In this document: piece after piece, positions 41,927 through 51,391 of the stretch
How the letters are laid out: each line of letters opens with the position of its first letter
Numbering within the stretch: the stretch's first letter is position 1
Assembly: GCA_947493165.1 (NCBI GenBank)
Contig: CANLPY010000002.1
Span: forward strand, 585,838-649,837
DNA from: an uncultured Erythrobacter sp.
Lineage (GTDB): Bacteria > Pseudomonadota > Alphaproteobacteria > Sphingomonadales > Sphingomonadaceae
Direction of reading: 5' to 3'
DNA length: 64,000 bases
Notes under the pieces: model-generated
The model's input: only the letters and a program-made list of their open reading frames with translations
The model's database searches: none
Told to the model about the DNA's origin: nothing
Made by a program: the position numbers and the translations under genes

Positions 41927-43708
41927 TTACCCGGCGTCTTTTGGCGGGATCACAGGTAGGAGAACATAGGCCCCTGCCTGCGCGCCTGAATGGATGGTTG
42001 TGCGCCCTACATAACGCGGGGCAGGGCGAACTTCAGGATCATTGTGCAGGAATGGCCCACAACCGCGAAGCTCATTCTTGAAGTTGGACAAGAAACCGCC
42101 GCTTTTGACGTTCTCATAATCGCGCCCGCGAATGGTCACGGCGATGCGATATCCTGCTGGAACAACCACGCTGGTCGGCCAGATTTCGACATCGACCGGC
42201 ACCTTTTCGCCATCGGCAAGGAATTGTTCCTCATCATGCGCATGATAGGGGCGATAGGGCCGAGAAAGTTCCTCATCCAGTTTGCGATGCGACACGCGGA
42301 GCCAGCCTTGGCCAACCGGCGTATGCGGATCGATCGCGCCCTGGTAAACCACCTCCTTCATATCGGGCGAGAACACCCGCAGGACGGCAAACAGATCGGC
42401 ATCGTCTGTTGATGAAGACACAACCATCTTCAATGCGGACGGGCCGGTGATTTCGGTCTCTTCGCGCATCGGGGCAGAGAGCATGGTGATGCCATCCCCT
42501 TCTGCATCGAAGCTGACCTCTTCATCCACGCCCTTGGGCGCATCAAGCAAGCGGCCATTGACGAGGTCAAAATGCAGCTTGGTCCATTTGGTCCTTGGGA
42601 TAGGCCAGTTGGATTCCTCGCGCCCTTCAAAGCTGTCGATCTTGCGCACTTGCAGACGCACAGCGGGCTCGTCCGCCCAGCGATTGTCTTCGCCTTTCAG
42701 GAAGCGATCAAAAAAGGCGAGCTGAAGTTCGCGGCCATAATCGGTGTAGAAATGCGTCCAGTGCTCAAGCCCGTGTGCCTCAAGCCATTTGTCCTTGGAT
42801 GCAGCCCGCATAAAACCTTCGAAATTGCCGCGCGTATGCAGCCCCTGTCCGCCCCAGTTGGCTGCCGACAGGAACGGCACATTAATCTTGGACCAATCGG
42901 GCGAGCGTGCCTTGTGATACTCATCATCCAGCGGGTGAGAGCGAATTTCATCACCAAACTGGCACCGGTTCTTGGCCAGTGTTTCCTCGTCAAGCGATTC
43001 CGGTCCGCACACCAGTTCGCCGGTGACAGGATTGCGTTTGCCAATCTCGCCGATGCCATATTGCACCGTCTTGACCTGCATGTCCGACCAGTTCGCCCAA
43101 AACGTGCTGAGGATGCCGCCATGATGGGTCATATCGCGATAGAAATCGGTTGCGCCCTCCCAGATGCACATGGCGGCCAGATGCGGCGGTTGTAGCGATG
43201 CGACCTGCCACTGGTTGATGCCGAAATAGGAAACGCCGTTCAGGCCGACTTTGCCGTTCGACCAGTCCTGCACTCCTGCCCACTCGATGCACTCATAAAA
43301 ATCGCGCGTCTCTCGCGGAGAGAAATGGTCGATATAGCCCGGTGATGCGCCGCAACCGCGGCTGTCCACGCGGACCACCGCATAGCCTTCCGGAACCCAC
43401 TTTTCAGGGTCAACGACTTCCCAATTCTGATATTTGTTGCTGGAGTTCGCGGTCACATCGGGATGATTTTCCGCCATGATGTTCCACGCGCTGGGATAGC
43501 CCTCCTGGAAAGACAGGCCCTTTGCGTACGGCCCATGCGTCAGCAGCACAGGATGGCGATCCTGCCCGACGGGCCGAAAGATATCCGCGCGCAAAACAGC
43601 GGCGTCATCCATCGGAATGGGCACGTTCCAGTGCACTTCCATACCATCGCGGATTTCGACGCGCATAAGCGGATCGGCCGCAGCGTCTTGAACAGTGGTG
43701 TTCGTCAT
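41927..43708 (-). CDS. CocE/NonD-family acyl hydrolase
   Basis: A 593-aa alpha/beta hydrolase of the X-Pro dipeptidyl-peptidase S15 group. The nucleophile is Ser160 in GLNGVSYFG, after RVDSRGCGASPGYIDHFSPRE. The C-terminal jelly-roll domain ends in RPAPRYVGRTTIHSG, as in cocaine esterase and glutaryl-acylases. It would hydrolyse an ester or amide. There is no clear signal peptide. It overlaps the beta-hydroxyacid dehydrogenase gene by four bases, so the two are translationally coupled. Confidence 0.9.
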   Translation of the reverse strand: MTNTTVQDAAADPLMRVEIRDGMEVHWNVPIPMDDAAVLRADIFRPVGQDRHPVLLTHGPYAKGLSFQEGYPSAWNIMAENHPDVTANSSNKYQNWEVVDPEKWVPEGYAVVRVDSRGCGASPGYIDHFSPRETRDFYECIEWAGVQDWSNGKVGLNGVSYFGINQWQVASLQPPHLAAMCIWEGATDFYRDMTHHGGILSTFWANWSDMQVKTVQYGIGEIGKRNPVTGELVCGPESLDEETLAKNRCQFGDEIRSHPLDDEYHKARSPDWSKINVPFLSAANWGGQGLHTRGNFEGFMRAASKDKWLEAHGLEHWTHFYTDYGRELQLAFFDRFLKGEDNRWADEPAVRLQVRKIDSFEGREESNWPIPRTKWTKLHFDLVNGRLLDAPKGVDEEVSFDAEGDGITMLSAPMREETEITGPSALKMVVSSSTDDADLFAVLRVFSPDMKEVVYQGAIDPHTPVGQGWLRVSHRKLDEELSRPYRPYHAHDEEQFLADGEKVPVDVEIWPTSVVVPAGYRIAVTIRGRDYENVKSGGFLSNFKNELRGCGPFLHNDPEVRPAPRYVGRTTIHSGAQAGAYVLLPVIPPKDAG

Positions 43709-44610
43709 GAACCGGCTCCCTGGTCTGAATTGGTAAGCGCACGCAGCGCTTCAAATACGGCGGCTGTGTCTGATTGCGGGTGCTGCTGTGTCGCAGCGTC
43801 ATACAAGGGGATGCTGGCATCTAGCAGTGGAACCGCACCTCCCAGTTCGGCCGCAAAGGCAGCAATGGCCCGCATATCCTTATCCCATACATCAAGCTTC
43901 ATCGTGGCCGGTTCGTAAACACGTTCAGCCATCATCGGTGCGCGCAGTTCAAATATCCTTGAGTTACCAGCGCCTGCCTGAACAGCTTCGATAATGGCGT
44001 TGGGCTCAAGTCCTGCGGCCTGCCCCAGCGCCATCGCTTCTGCCGATGCAACATTATGGATGGCCACCAGCAGATTGGCGACAAGTTTCATCTTGGACCC
44101 TTGCCCAAATTCGCCCATGCGGATCAGCTTTCGCGAAATGGCATCGAAAGCCGGCTCCATGCGATCAATCGCCGCGCTTTCGCCGCTGGCATAAATCGCA
44201 ATATCGCGGTTTGCCGCTTGCGCGCCTGTCCCGCTGATCGGGCAATCAAGGATGGCGCATTGCGTGCCGCACACTCGATCACGCAGCGCAAATTTGTCCT
44301 CAAGCGCCAGCGTGCTGAGTTCTGCCACGATCATGGGGCCAGTCGCATGTTCCAGCAGCGTATCAAAAACCGCCACCGCCGCCTTCGCGCTTGGCAGGCT
44401 GGTTAGAACCAGATCCGAATGAGCGGCTAGCGCAGCGGGCGTGTTGAGAATGGTCACACCATTTGAAGATGCCTTTGCTTTCGCCTTTTCGGAAAGGTCA
44501 TGACCGCCAACATCCCAGCCTGCATCGACCAGATGCCGAGCAACGCTGCCGCCGATAATGCCCAAGCCGATAACACTTATCCGGCGGGAAAAACCGCGAT
44601 CATCATTCAC
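43705..44610 (-). CDS. 3-hydroxyisobutyrate dehydrogenase-family NAD(P) oxidoreductase
   Basis: A 301-aa beta-hydroxyacid dehydrogenase-family protein with the Rossmann motif GLGIIGGSVARHL (about 15-27), the substrate motif DCPISGTGAQAA (about 122-133) and the catalytic Lys175 in GSKMKLVANLL. It oxidises a 3-hydroxyacid or reduces a semialdehyde such as tartronate or methylmalonate semialdehyde. It overlaps the alpha/beta hydrolase end by 8 bases and the CocE gene by 4, in the middle of the operon. Confidence 0.9.
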   Translation of the reverse strand: MNDDRGFSRRISVIGLGIIGGSVARHLVDAGWDVGGHDLSEKAKAKASSNGVTILNTPAALAAHSDLVLTSLPSAKAAVAVFDTLLEHATGPMIVAELSTLALEDKFALRDRVCGTQCAILDCPISGTGAQAANRDIAIYASGESAAIDRMEPAFDAISRKLIRMGEFGQGSKMKLVANLLVAIHNVASAEAMALGQAAGLEPNAIIEAVQAGAGNSRIFELRAPMMAERVYEPATMKLDVWDKDMRAIAAFAAELGGAVPLLDASIPLYDAATQQHPQSDTAAVFEALRALTNSDQGAGS

Positions 44611-45412
44611 GATTGTCAGCTCCGTATTCGATCAGAAATGGCATTATGGCAGCCATGAACTGTTCTGGCTGATCCAGATTGGGCAAATGCCCTGCGCCGG
44701 TAATGGTGGTCAGTTCGCTATGCGCAACCTGTTCTTTCATCTTGGCCATCTCTCCCGGATGCGGGCCATCCTTATCGCCCACAAGCAACAGGCAAGGCGC
44801 GGATATTGCGGGCAATCTGTCAAACAGATCAAGTTCCTCAAGCGCCTGCGTCGCGCCGATGTAGCCAGCGATGGAGGTCTTGCCGATCATCTCCGCAACG
44901 CGCTTTGACAAAGAGGGGTTGGCTTCCAGCGATTCCGGAGGAAACCACGTGGGGATCGTCGCATCGACAATTGCATCGAGCCCGCCTTCGGCCAGAACGG
45001 CCCGTCGCGCGCTCCACATCGCGCGAAACTGATCGGATGTTTGCGCCCGGCAACCGCCCGCAATCAATGCCGTCACGCGGCCCGGGTGCTCTGCCGCCAA
45101 AGACAGCGCGATCATCCCACCTATCGACAATCCGGCTACCGAAGACACCTCAATATCGAGAGCATCCCAGATTGCGACCACGTCATCAGAGAGCCCGCCA
45201 ATGCTGTAAGGCGGGTCGGCCTCAGAGGAATCACCATGACCTCGCATATCGATCAGCAACAGATTGAAATGCTGCGCCAACTCGACGACCTGCCCGGACC
45301 ACAGACTGCGGTCTGTCGCCAGCGTATGCAACAGCGTCAACCAGGGCTTGCCTGGATGCGAGACGACGGTTGCAGCGGCCTCTCCCCATGGCATCGGGAT
45401 CACGCGATCCAT
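44603..45412 (-). CDS. alpha/beta hydrolase, 3-oxoadipate enol-lactonase/RutD-like
   Basis: A 269-aa hydrolase with LLHTLATDRSLWSGQV, DMRGHGDS, nucleophile GLSIGG (Ser near residue 97), an acid in LVGDKDGPHPGEM and the catalytic His in TGAGHLPNLDQPEQF. The layout matches PcaD/BioH and RutD, which hydrolyse enol-lactones or carbamates. The ATG at 45412 is used; a GTG two codons earlier is also possible. It starts 10 bases after the LLM oxidoreductase gene, fitting hydrolysis of a monooxygenase product. Confidence 0.88.
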   Translation of the reverse strand: MDRVIPMPWGEAAATVVSHPGKPWLTLLHTLATDRSLWSGQVVELAQHFNLLLIDMRGHGDSSEADPPYSIGGLSDDVVAIWDALDIEVSSVAGLSIGGMIALSLAAEHPGRVTALIAGGCRAQTSDQFRAMWSARRAVLAEGGLDAIVDATIPTWFPPESLEANPSLSKRVAEMIGKTSIAGYIGATQALEELDLFDRLPAISAPCLLLVGDKDGPHPGEMAKMKEQVAHSELTTITGAGHLPNLDQPEQFMAAIMPFLIEYGADNRE

Positions 45413-45422
45413 GCTCACGGGT

Positions 45423-46523
45423 TCAGGATGCAACCAGAGAAGGTGAGTTGGCGTTGACCGATGGAAGCACTTCATTGGCCATCAATTCCATCGACCGGAT
45501 CGCAAGATCGCGGTCGCGCCAATCATGCCCTGCGTAAAGCAACGTGCCGAATTCGCCGACTTCTTCCTGGAAGGCGCTCAAATCTTCGGCGACTTTTTCT
45601 GGCGTGCCCCAGATCACAAGCTCTTCAACAATCTTGTCGATATCGAGCGAGTCGTCCGATGCTTCCTGATCATGCTTAAACAGGTTAGCGCGGCCGGAAC
45701 GCTTCATCTTGGTGACGATGGAGTTGTAGTACTGGTGGTAGGGGCCATCGGGATCGGTCGCATATTTGCGCGCAACATCCATGTCTTCTGCCACAAAAAT
45801 GCTCTTGGCTACGCGCCAATCAGCGGAATCAGCCTTGCGTCCGGATGTTTCGCAGCCAGCGGCATAGCGCGGCCAGTGCGTCTTCACCCATTTCGGCAGC
45901 AGGAAATTGGCTGAAATCGGCGCCCAGCCGCGTTCGGCGGCAGCTTCAACACCCTTCGAGAAAGGCGCAACAGCGGTGACCACGATAGGCGGTCCGGGCT
46001 GCTGATAAGGCTTGGGCAAGAAGCCCTGTCCCAGGTCTTGGATCAGCGTTCTTTCGGTGGAAATGTTCCAGAACTCACCTTCGAGATTATAAGGCGGTTC
46101 GCCCTCCCAAATCGCCAAAATGTGATTGATCGATTCCAGGAACATGGCGGTGCGATCACGGTCAAGATTGCCCATCAATTCAGCATCGGACAGCAGCCCG
46201 CCAGGACTAATCCCCATGATGAAACGGCCTTCTGCCATATGATCAACCATCGCCACTTCAGCAGCAACTTTGCCCGGGTGATGATTGGGCAAGTTGATTG
46301 TGCCCGTGCCCAGCTTGATTTGTTTTGTCTCTTCCAGCAGCCAAGCGATAAAGATCAGTGAGGATGAGATTGTTTCTGCTGCATCGCTGATATGTTCGCC
46401 GAAATAGCCTTCCTTGAAACCCAACCGATCAGCGACAAGGGCGAGTTCGCGATCCTCCTTCAACGTCTCCGTCATGGATCGGCTTACGGGGTGAATAGGC
46501 ATGGTGAAGAAACCAAGTTCCAT
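45423..46523 (-). CDS. LLM-class flavin-dependent monooxygenase
   Basis: A 366-aa bacterial luciferase-like TIM-barrel protein starting MELGFFTMPIHPVSRSM. It shows GYFGEHI, LGTGTINLPNHHPGKVAAEVAMVD split around 85-110, and GRFIMGISPGGL. It should use FMNH2 and oxygen. Its ATG shares one base with the stop of the flavin reductase gene (TAATG), so the two encode a two-component monooxygenase. Candidate reactions are Baeyer-Villiger-type insertion or amide/ring cleavage as in RutA. Confidence 0.92.
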   Translation of the reverse strand: MELGFFTMPIHPVSRSMTETLKEDRELALVADRLGFKEGYFGEHISDAAETISSSLIFIAWLLEETKQIKLGTGTINLPNHHPGKVAAEVAMVDHMAEGRFIMGISPGGLLSDAELMGNLDRDRTAMFLESINHILAIWEGEPPYNLEGEFWNISTERTLIQDLGQGFLPKPYQQPGPPIVVTAVAPFSKGVEAAAERGWAPISANFLLPKWVKTHWPRYAAGCETSGRKADSADWRVAKSIFVAEDMDVARKYATDPDGPYHQYYNSIVTKMKRSGRANLFKHDQEASDDSLDIDKIVEELVIWGTPEKVAEDLSAFQEEVGEFGTLLYAGHDWRDRDLAIRSMELMANEVLPSVNANSPSLVAS

Positions 46524-47083
46524 TACGCGCTCCTTGCGGTTTGGTTGGCTGCCTGATTGACTGGCAGAATGTGACAATATCTTCCCTCGCTGTAGATCAG
46601 CGGCATTCCGCTATTCTCAGCAAACTTGTTGACCTTGCCCAAGAAGATAGCGTGATCGCCGCCATCAAGAACATCGACAGTTTCGCACTCAAACTGCGCA
46701 AGGCAGTCGGGGAATTGCGGGCATCCGTTTTCACCGGGCGCATGGTCGATGTCGGCAAATTTGTCTTCCTGCGGGCGCGCAAAATGGGTCGAAAGATCCG
46801 CCTGGTCCGCACTCAGGATGTTGATGATGAACTTGCCGGAGGCGATGAATGTCTCAATCGATGGGGCTTCGCGCTTCAGGCTCCACAACACAAGCGGAGG
46901 GTCCAGCGAGACGGAAGCAAAAGAGTTGATCGTCAAACCCTCCCGCTTACCGTTTTCCGCTTCGGTGGTGACGATCGCGATCCCGGTCGCAAACTTTCCA
47001 AGCGCCCTACGCAATGCCAGGGGATCATGCGCCTCGGCCAGATCGCTAGCCGCGCCTTGCAGCGGTTTTAGAGGTTGTTTCAT
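46523..47083 (-). CDS. flavin reductase (HpaC/RutF-like)
   Basis: A 186-aa NAD(P)H:flavin reductase of the HpaC/RutF family, with LRRALGKFATGIAIVTTEA (about 24-42), GLTINSFASVSLDPPLVLWS and FIINILSADQ. It supplies reduced FMN to the coupled LLM monooxygenase. It is the first gene of the long minus-strand operon (about 47.1 to 37.9 kb). It diverges from the LysR gene with a clear inverted repeat between them. Confidence 0.93.
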   Translation of the reverse strand: MKQPLKPLQGAASDLAEAHDPLALRRALGKFATGIAIVTTEAENGKREGLTINSFASVSLDPPLVLWSLKREAPSIETFIASGKFIINILSADQADLSTHFARPQEDKFADIDHAPGENGCPQFPDCLAQFECETVDVLDGGDHAIFLGKVNKFAENSGMPLIYSEGRYCHILPVNQAANQTARSA

Positions 47084-47135
47084 GGTGAGCGTTTCGCAGA
47101 AAGTCTGATGAACAGAAAATTATAAAGAATAACGA

Positions 47136-47160
47136 TTGCCATTAGTTTTTATGATGGCAA
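47136..47160. promoter_or_regulatory. inverted repeat, LysR operator candidate
   Basis: TTGCCAT (47136-47142) and ATGGCAA (47154-47160) are perfect 7-base inverted arms around an 11-base spacer. It lies in the gap between the divergent flavin reductase and LysR genes. A dyad with T-N11-A geometry in a divergent LysR promoter is the usual recognition site, so this is the expected activator/autoregulation site. It lies 35 bases upstream of the chosen LysR start. Confidence 0.65.
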
Positions 47161-47194
47161 GCTATGCGTGGGCCAACCAAGCCAGGGAACCGTA

Positions 47195-48100
47195 ATGATC
47201 AGAACTATCGAACTGTTCGTGGCAGCTTTTGAAGAGCGGTCATTCACCGCCGCTGCCGAGAGGGAAAATGCCACCCAGTCCGGGGTATCCCAGCATATCC
47301 GCAAGCTGGAGGAGCGCTTCAATGTCACACTGTTCGAGCGGAAAAGCGGGAGAATAGCCCCGACCCCCGCGGCCAATCGATATTACCGTTATTGCATCGA
47401 ACAGTTACGGCTGGACGAGGAAGCGACCAATGATCTGCGCGGCTATGTTGGCGATCTGACCGGCGATCTGACGGTCGGCCTGATGCCCACGATGAACGCT
47501 CGCGTGCTGGCACCGGCCTTGATCGAATTTCGTCAGAAACATCCGAACGCCTCATTGAAAATTGCCGAGGGGTTCAGCGGATCACTGACGGAAAATGTCC
47601 GGCGCGGCATCCTCGATTTTGCGATTGTCCCGCGCACAGAAGGGGCAGACGGGCTGCGTCTAAGCCCTTTCACGACAATTTCGGAAGTGCTAATCGCGGG
47701 CCCCAAATCCGCGCTTCCGCTGGAAGGTACTGTCAGGCTGGAAGACGTGCCAGAGCTTAGGCTGATCATTCCAAGCCCAGACAATACGCGCAGCAAAAGC
47801 ATCCGGGACTATCTTGCGATGAAGCAGCTTGATCAGTGCGAAATGATCGAGCTCGACACGATGTTGGGCACAATCGATCTGGTCGCCCGGACCCGGTGGA
47901 AAGCCATCCTGCCCAGCCTCCTGGCGGACGGGTTGAAAGAGGAACGTACCCTGAGCGCACTGACATTGATCAGCCCGTCCTTGATCACTGAACTGGCCAT
48001 TGTTGAGCCTGCGCGAAAATCACAGCCGCCAACAATGAAGGCTTTTCTGGAAATCTTGAAGGCGCACACGATGCGCATCAATGGCCGCTGGCAGGCCTAA
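47195..48100 (+). CDS. LysR-family transcriptional regulator
   Basis: A 301-aa LysR protein. The HTH is at about 1-60 (MIRTIELFVAAFEERSFTAA, then QSGVSQHIRKLEERFNVTLF), followed by the periplasmic-binding-like effector domain starting DLTVGLMPTMNARVLAPAL. AGGGAA lies just before the ATG at 47195, which I preferred to a GTG at 47168. It is divergent from the monooxygenase operon and is the likely activator of that operon in response to a pathway intermediate. Confidence 0.93.
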   Translation: MIRTIELFVAAFEERSFTAAAERENATQSGVSQHIRKLEERFNVTLFERKSGRIAPTPAANRYYRYCIEQLRLDEEATNDLRGYVGDLTGDLTVGLMPTMNARVLAPALIEFRQKHPNASLKIAEGFSGSLTENVRRGILDFAIVPRTEGADGLRLSPFTTISEVLIAGPKSALPLEGTVRLEDVPELRLIIPSPDNTRSKSIRDYLAMKQLDQCEMIELDTMLGTIDLVARTRWKAILPSLLADGLKEERTLSALTLISPSLITELAIVEPARKSQPPTMKAFLEILKAHTMRINGRWQA

Positions 48101-48108
48101 GACCAGAT

Positions 48109-48780
48109 TCAGCTCGCGCGCAGCCAATCCAGCACTTCGGCAACTGGCAGAACATCAGCATATTTCAACTGCAGATCTGCCAGATTGGCAAAATGGGGCG
48201 TTTCATGTTTGTCAGCAGTGGTTTCGATTGGCACGATTGTGCGGTATCCGTGGCTGAGGGAGTCAACCGCAGTGGCACGCACACAGCCTGAAGTCGATCC
48301 GCCTGTGACGATCACGGTATCGACCTTGTGCCAGACCAGATAGCTGGCCAGCTGGGTTTCAAAAAAAGCGCTGGGCATGCGCTTGGTGTATTGCAAATCC
48401 TCGTCACGAATATCGCATCGCGGATCATAGGCGTGCCGCTCGCTGCCATATCTGATGTTCTGGAGGCTGTCTTCGGTATTGGTGCGTGTGCCCCACACCC
48501 CGCAATCCGATGCGTTATCGTGATAGCCGACCCGGCTCCAGATGACGGGCATGTCCTTGTCCCGTGCGGCTATGGAGAGCGCATTGGCGTATTCGATTTG
48601 TCTTGGATCGGTCTGGTATGAGGTGGAGAACATATCAAGCTGAGTATAGGCCTGCTGAAAGTCGACATTGACTATTGCGGCTTTGTTTCCGAACCCGAAC
48701 TTTGCGCGCGCCTTATTGGCCATGACTGCTTCAAAGAACTCACGAGCAGTCTTGCCATCTTCGACCATTACAACGCCCAT
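48109..48780 (-). CDS. isochorismatase-like cysteine hydrolase (second)
   Basis: A 223-aa N-carbamoylsarcosine amidohydrolase/maleamate amidase-type protein. The triad is Asp40 in VNVDFQQ, Lys133 in YTKRMPSAFF and Cys166 in STSGCVRATAVD. An N-terminal 30-residue helical extension (EFFEAVMANKARAKFGFG) is typical of the carbamoylsarcosinase branch. It probably removes ammonia from an amide intermediate. It ends 8 bases from the convergent LysR gene and is one of two such enzymes in the island. Confidence 0.88.
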   Translation of the reverse strand: MGVVMVEDGKTAREFFEAVMANKARAKFGFGNKAAIVNVDFQQAYTQLDMFSTSYQTDPRQIEYANALSIAARDKDMPVIWSRVGYHDNASDCGVWGTRTNTEDSLQNIRYGSERHAYDPRCDIRDEDLQYTKRMPSAFFETQLASYLVWHKVDTVIVTGGSTSGCVRATAVDSLSHGYRTIVPIETTADKHETPHFANLADLQLKYADVLPVAEVLDWLRAS

Positions 48781-48827
48781 ATCGTCATTCCTTTTTGAAT
48801 TTTACAAAATACGTTTGCGCAGGTGAC

Positions 48828-49811
48828 CTAGTCCTGTGGTTGCTCGCCAGCATTAGGCGATGCGGTCGGGTTATCCGCCATGAAGCGAGCTACGATTGCT
48901 GCTGTTTCAGCGCCGGTTTCCATCGCCGGAAAGTGCCCAGTATCAACAGCTATCGTCTCCGCCGGTAGGTGATCAAAAAGGCGGATCACCCGCTCCTGTT
49001 CCACGAGTGGCAGCGAGCGGCTGTGCGTGGTGATGAACAATGTGGGAGCAGTCACCGCGCTGGCTGCTGTGATATTGCGCTCTTCAGGTCGATCAGCACC
49101 CATTGATCTCATGGCTACCAGATCCTCGGTCGCGCCCTCACGATTGTTCATATCCATGAATAGACGGCGACGATCCTCGCCAATGCGGCTGGGATCATGG
49201 GTGTTGAATTCAAAGAAGGCATTCCAAAAGAACATGGGCCGGTAGCTGCTAAGTAGATTCTCCGCGATCCAGCCGCCGCGTGCGTAGGCTGGTGAAAGCT
49301 TTACCGCATCGGGCGGCGTATTCAGCAGGGGGGTATTGGACAGGATCAGATGCGTGACGCGATCAGGATTGCGACCCGCATACAAAGTGGCTGCGGTGCC
49401 GCCGCGCGAAAGCCCGGAAACAGCAAACTTTTCAACACCCAGTTCATCAGCCAGCAGCCCGACCAATTCGGCCACCCGATCATGCGAATACCCTTTGGGA
49501 TCAGGATCACCGATGCCTTCGGGCGGAACGTCAAATCGAATAACTCGGTGATTGCCTTCTAGCTCCGTCGCCCAATCATCCCAGTAATTGAGATTGGCGA
49601 AGGCACCATGCAACAAAATGATGGCAGGACCGCTGCCAGTGTCCTTGTAACGAAACCGGGCTCCGTCCAGCTCAATCATTTCGCTGCCTTCGCCATAGCG
49701 AGACATCAAAGCCGCATCATCGACTTCCCATGATCGGCTCTTAAAATAGGCCCAGCCGGCCACCAAACCCAAGACCACTAATACAACAATGACCAAGATC
49801 GAACGGCTCAA
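48828..49811 (-). CDS. membrane-anchored alpha/beta hydrolase
   Basis: A 327-aa protein with an N-terminal membrane anchor (SILVIVVLVVLGLVAGWAYF at about 4-23). It has the hydrolase core IILLHGAFANLNYW, nucleophile GLSRGG, and a late catalytic His in DTGHFPAMETG. The best start is the TTG at 49811, with GGAG about 8 bases upstream; the longer frame to 49889 looks unlike a protein N-terminus. It likely acts at the periplasmic face on an ester or lactone. It lies downstream of the MFS transporter on the same strand. Confidence 0.83.
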   Translation of the reverse strand: MSRSILVIVVLVVLGLVAGWAYFKSRSWEVDDAALMSRYGEGSEMIELDGARFRYKDTGSGPAIILLHGAFANLNYWDDWATELEGNHRVIRFDVPPEGIGDPDPKGYSHDRVAELVGLLADELGVEKFAVSGLSRGGTAATLYAGRNPDRVTHLILSNTPLLNTPPDAVKLSPAYARGGWIAENLLSSYRPMFFWNAFFEFNTHDPSRIGEDRRRLFMDMNNREGATEDLVAMRSMGADRPEERNITAASAVTAPTLFITTHSRSLPLVEQERVIRLFDHLPAETIAVDTGHFPAMETGAETAAIVARFMADNPTASPNAGEQPQD

Positions 49812-49975
49812 TGGTATTCTCCAGATGCAGCGAAAAATGCGACACGGTTTGTAGCATTGACGGTAGAGACATGTCTGACGCCCAGCCATTGGCCAAAGAA
49901 TGCGTTATCGCCATGCGACCGTCCTCGCGCAGGATGGGATTGGCTCTGGCAGCGGTGCGTACCGCGCTCGGACCT

Positions 49976-51295
49976 TCAGACCTTAGCTTGCAAATTGCGA
50001 TAAGCGGGTAGCGCTGCGGCCAATATGACTACGCCGAGTGGCACGGTCAGCAGGCCGGTCAGCGCCATGGCCGAGCCGATGTCTGCCGGGCCGCCGAGCA
50101 CGTGATCGCTGATGGCACCGATCATTAATGGCCCTCCCCCGATACCGATCAGGTTGAGGACAAGCAGATACACTGCCGATAATTGCGCGCGAAGATGCGG
50201 CGGGGTCATCAATTGCAAAGCGGCGGCAGCGGCGCCGAACGGGAAGCTCGCGAAAAAGAAAAATGCGCCATAGCCGATCGCACTCAGGATAAAGCTGGGC
50301 ATCAGAGGTGCGGCTATCGACATCGGCAGGAGGCCAATACCGCCAATAATGCCAGCTCGCATCGTCGCGTCCGAGTAGCCCTTTTGCGCCAATCGATCTG
50401 CGACGACGCCCCCCAGAATGATCCCGCTACCGCCGCAAATGAAGATAGCTATTCCGAACGCCTTGCCCGCTTCGCCAGCATCAACGCCAAAGTCCCTGAT
50501 CAATTGGGTGGGCCCCCAGGCAACAAACCCGTTGAAGCTGATGGCGAGCATCGCAAATCCGACAAAATGACCCAGGCAGACCTTCGGGTTCTCGCGCAGA
50601 AATTTGATCGCGCTTTGCGTCAGTTCGCGCCCGTCTGCGGTGATCTTCTTGCGGCGCACAGGTTCGGGAAATGTGAACATCAAAAGGGCCAGAAAGACGC
50701 CTGGAATCCCGACAATCACGAAGACAAACTGCCATATTCGCAGTTCACCCAGCAAAGGCAGGGACAAGGTATTCCCGTCATTGACAAAAGAGATGACCAG
50801 GCCGCCTAGCATGAAGGCAATGCCCGCGCCGAAGAACACACCTGAAGAATAAACCCCCATTGCACGGCCAAGCCGGTTTGGTGGAAACAGATCGGCGAGC
50901 ATTGAATATGCCGCCGGGGACAGAGCCGCCTCACCGACGCCCACGCCCATACGCGCCAGAAACAATTGAGCGAAATTCTTGGTCAGGCCGCACAATGCGG
51001 TCATCCCGCTCCAGATGATCATGCCTATGGCAATGATCCAGCGACGCGAGAACCGATCTGAAAGCCAGGCAATTGGTAGCCCCAGAAAGCAATAAAACAG
51101 AGCGAAGGCCAACCCGTGAAGCAGCCCCATCTCTGTATCACCGATGCCTAGGTCAGCCTGTATTGGCCCGACCAGAAGCGACAGGATAGTCCGGTCTATG
51201 AAGGAGACCGTGTAGGCTATCAGTAGGACGGAAACTGCATACCATGCTGTCTTCGCTGGAGGATAAGGCACATCTGGGTTGGTTGCGTCAGTCAT
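49976..51295 (-). CDS. MFS transporter, spinster/ACS-like type
   Basis: A 439-aa protein with about 12 hydrophobic segments. YTVSFIDRTILSLLVGPIQ (about 29-47), LPIAWLSDRFSRRW (MFS motif A) and VGVGEAALSPAAYSMLADLF (about 117-136) are typical of the spinster-like and anion:cation symporter branches common in sphingomonads. It probably takes an organic acid or aromatic compound across the inner membrane. It lies after the acyl-CoA synthetase gene in the same direction with a gap of about 96 bases. Confidence 0.88.
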   Translation of the reverse strand: MTDATNPDVPYPPAKTAWYAVSVLLIAYTVSFIDRTILSLLVGPIQADLGIGDTEMGLLHGLAFALFYCFLGLPIAWLSDRFSRRWIIAIGMIIWSGMTALCGLTKNFAQLFLARMGVGVGEAALSPAAYSMLADLFPPNRLGRAMGVYSSGVFFGAGIAFMLGGLVISFVNDGNTLSLPLLGELRIWQFVFVIVGIPGVFLALLMFTFPEPVRRKKITADGRELTQSAIKFLRENPKVCLGHFVGFAMLAISFNGFVAWGPTQLIRDFGVDAGEAGKAFGIAIFICGGSGIILGGVVADRLAQKGYSDATMRAGIIGGIGLLPMSIAAPLMPSFILSAIGYGAFFFFASFPFGAAAAALQLMTPPHLRAQLSAVYLLVLNLIGIGGGPLMIGAISDHVLGGPADIGSAMALTGLLTVPLGVVILAAALPAYRNLQAKV

Positions 51296-51391
51296 ATCGA
51301 TGCGTTCCTCTTTGCAAATAGCTCGTGAGAATGCCTGGCCATCTCAGCATCTGCCCGGCTGTCCTCACTCGAACAACGTCATCCCACACCA

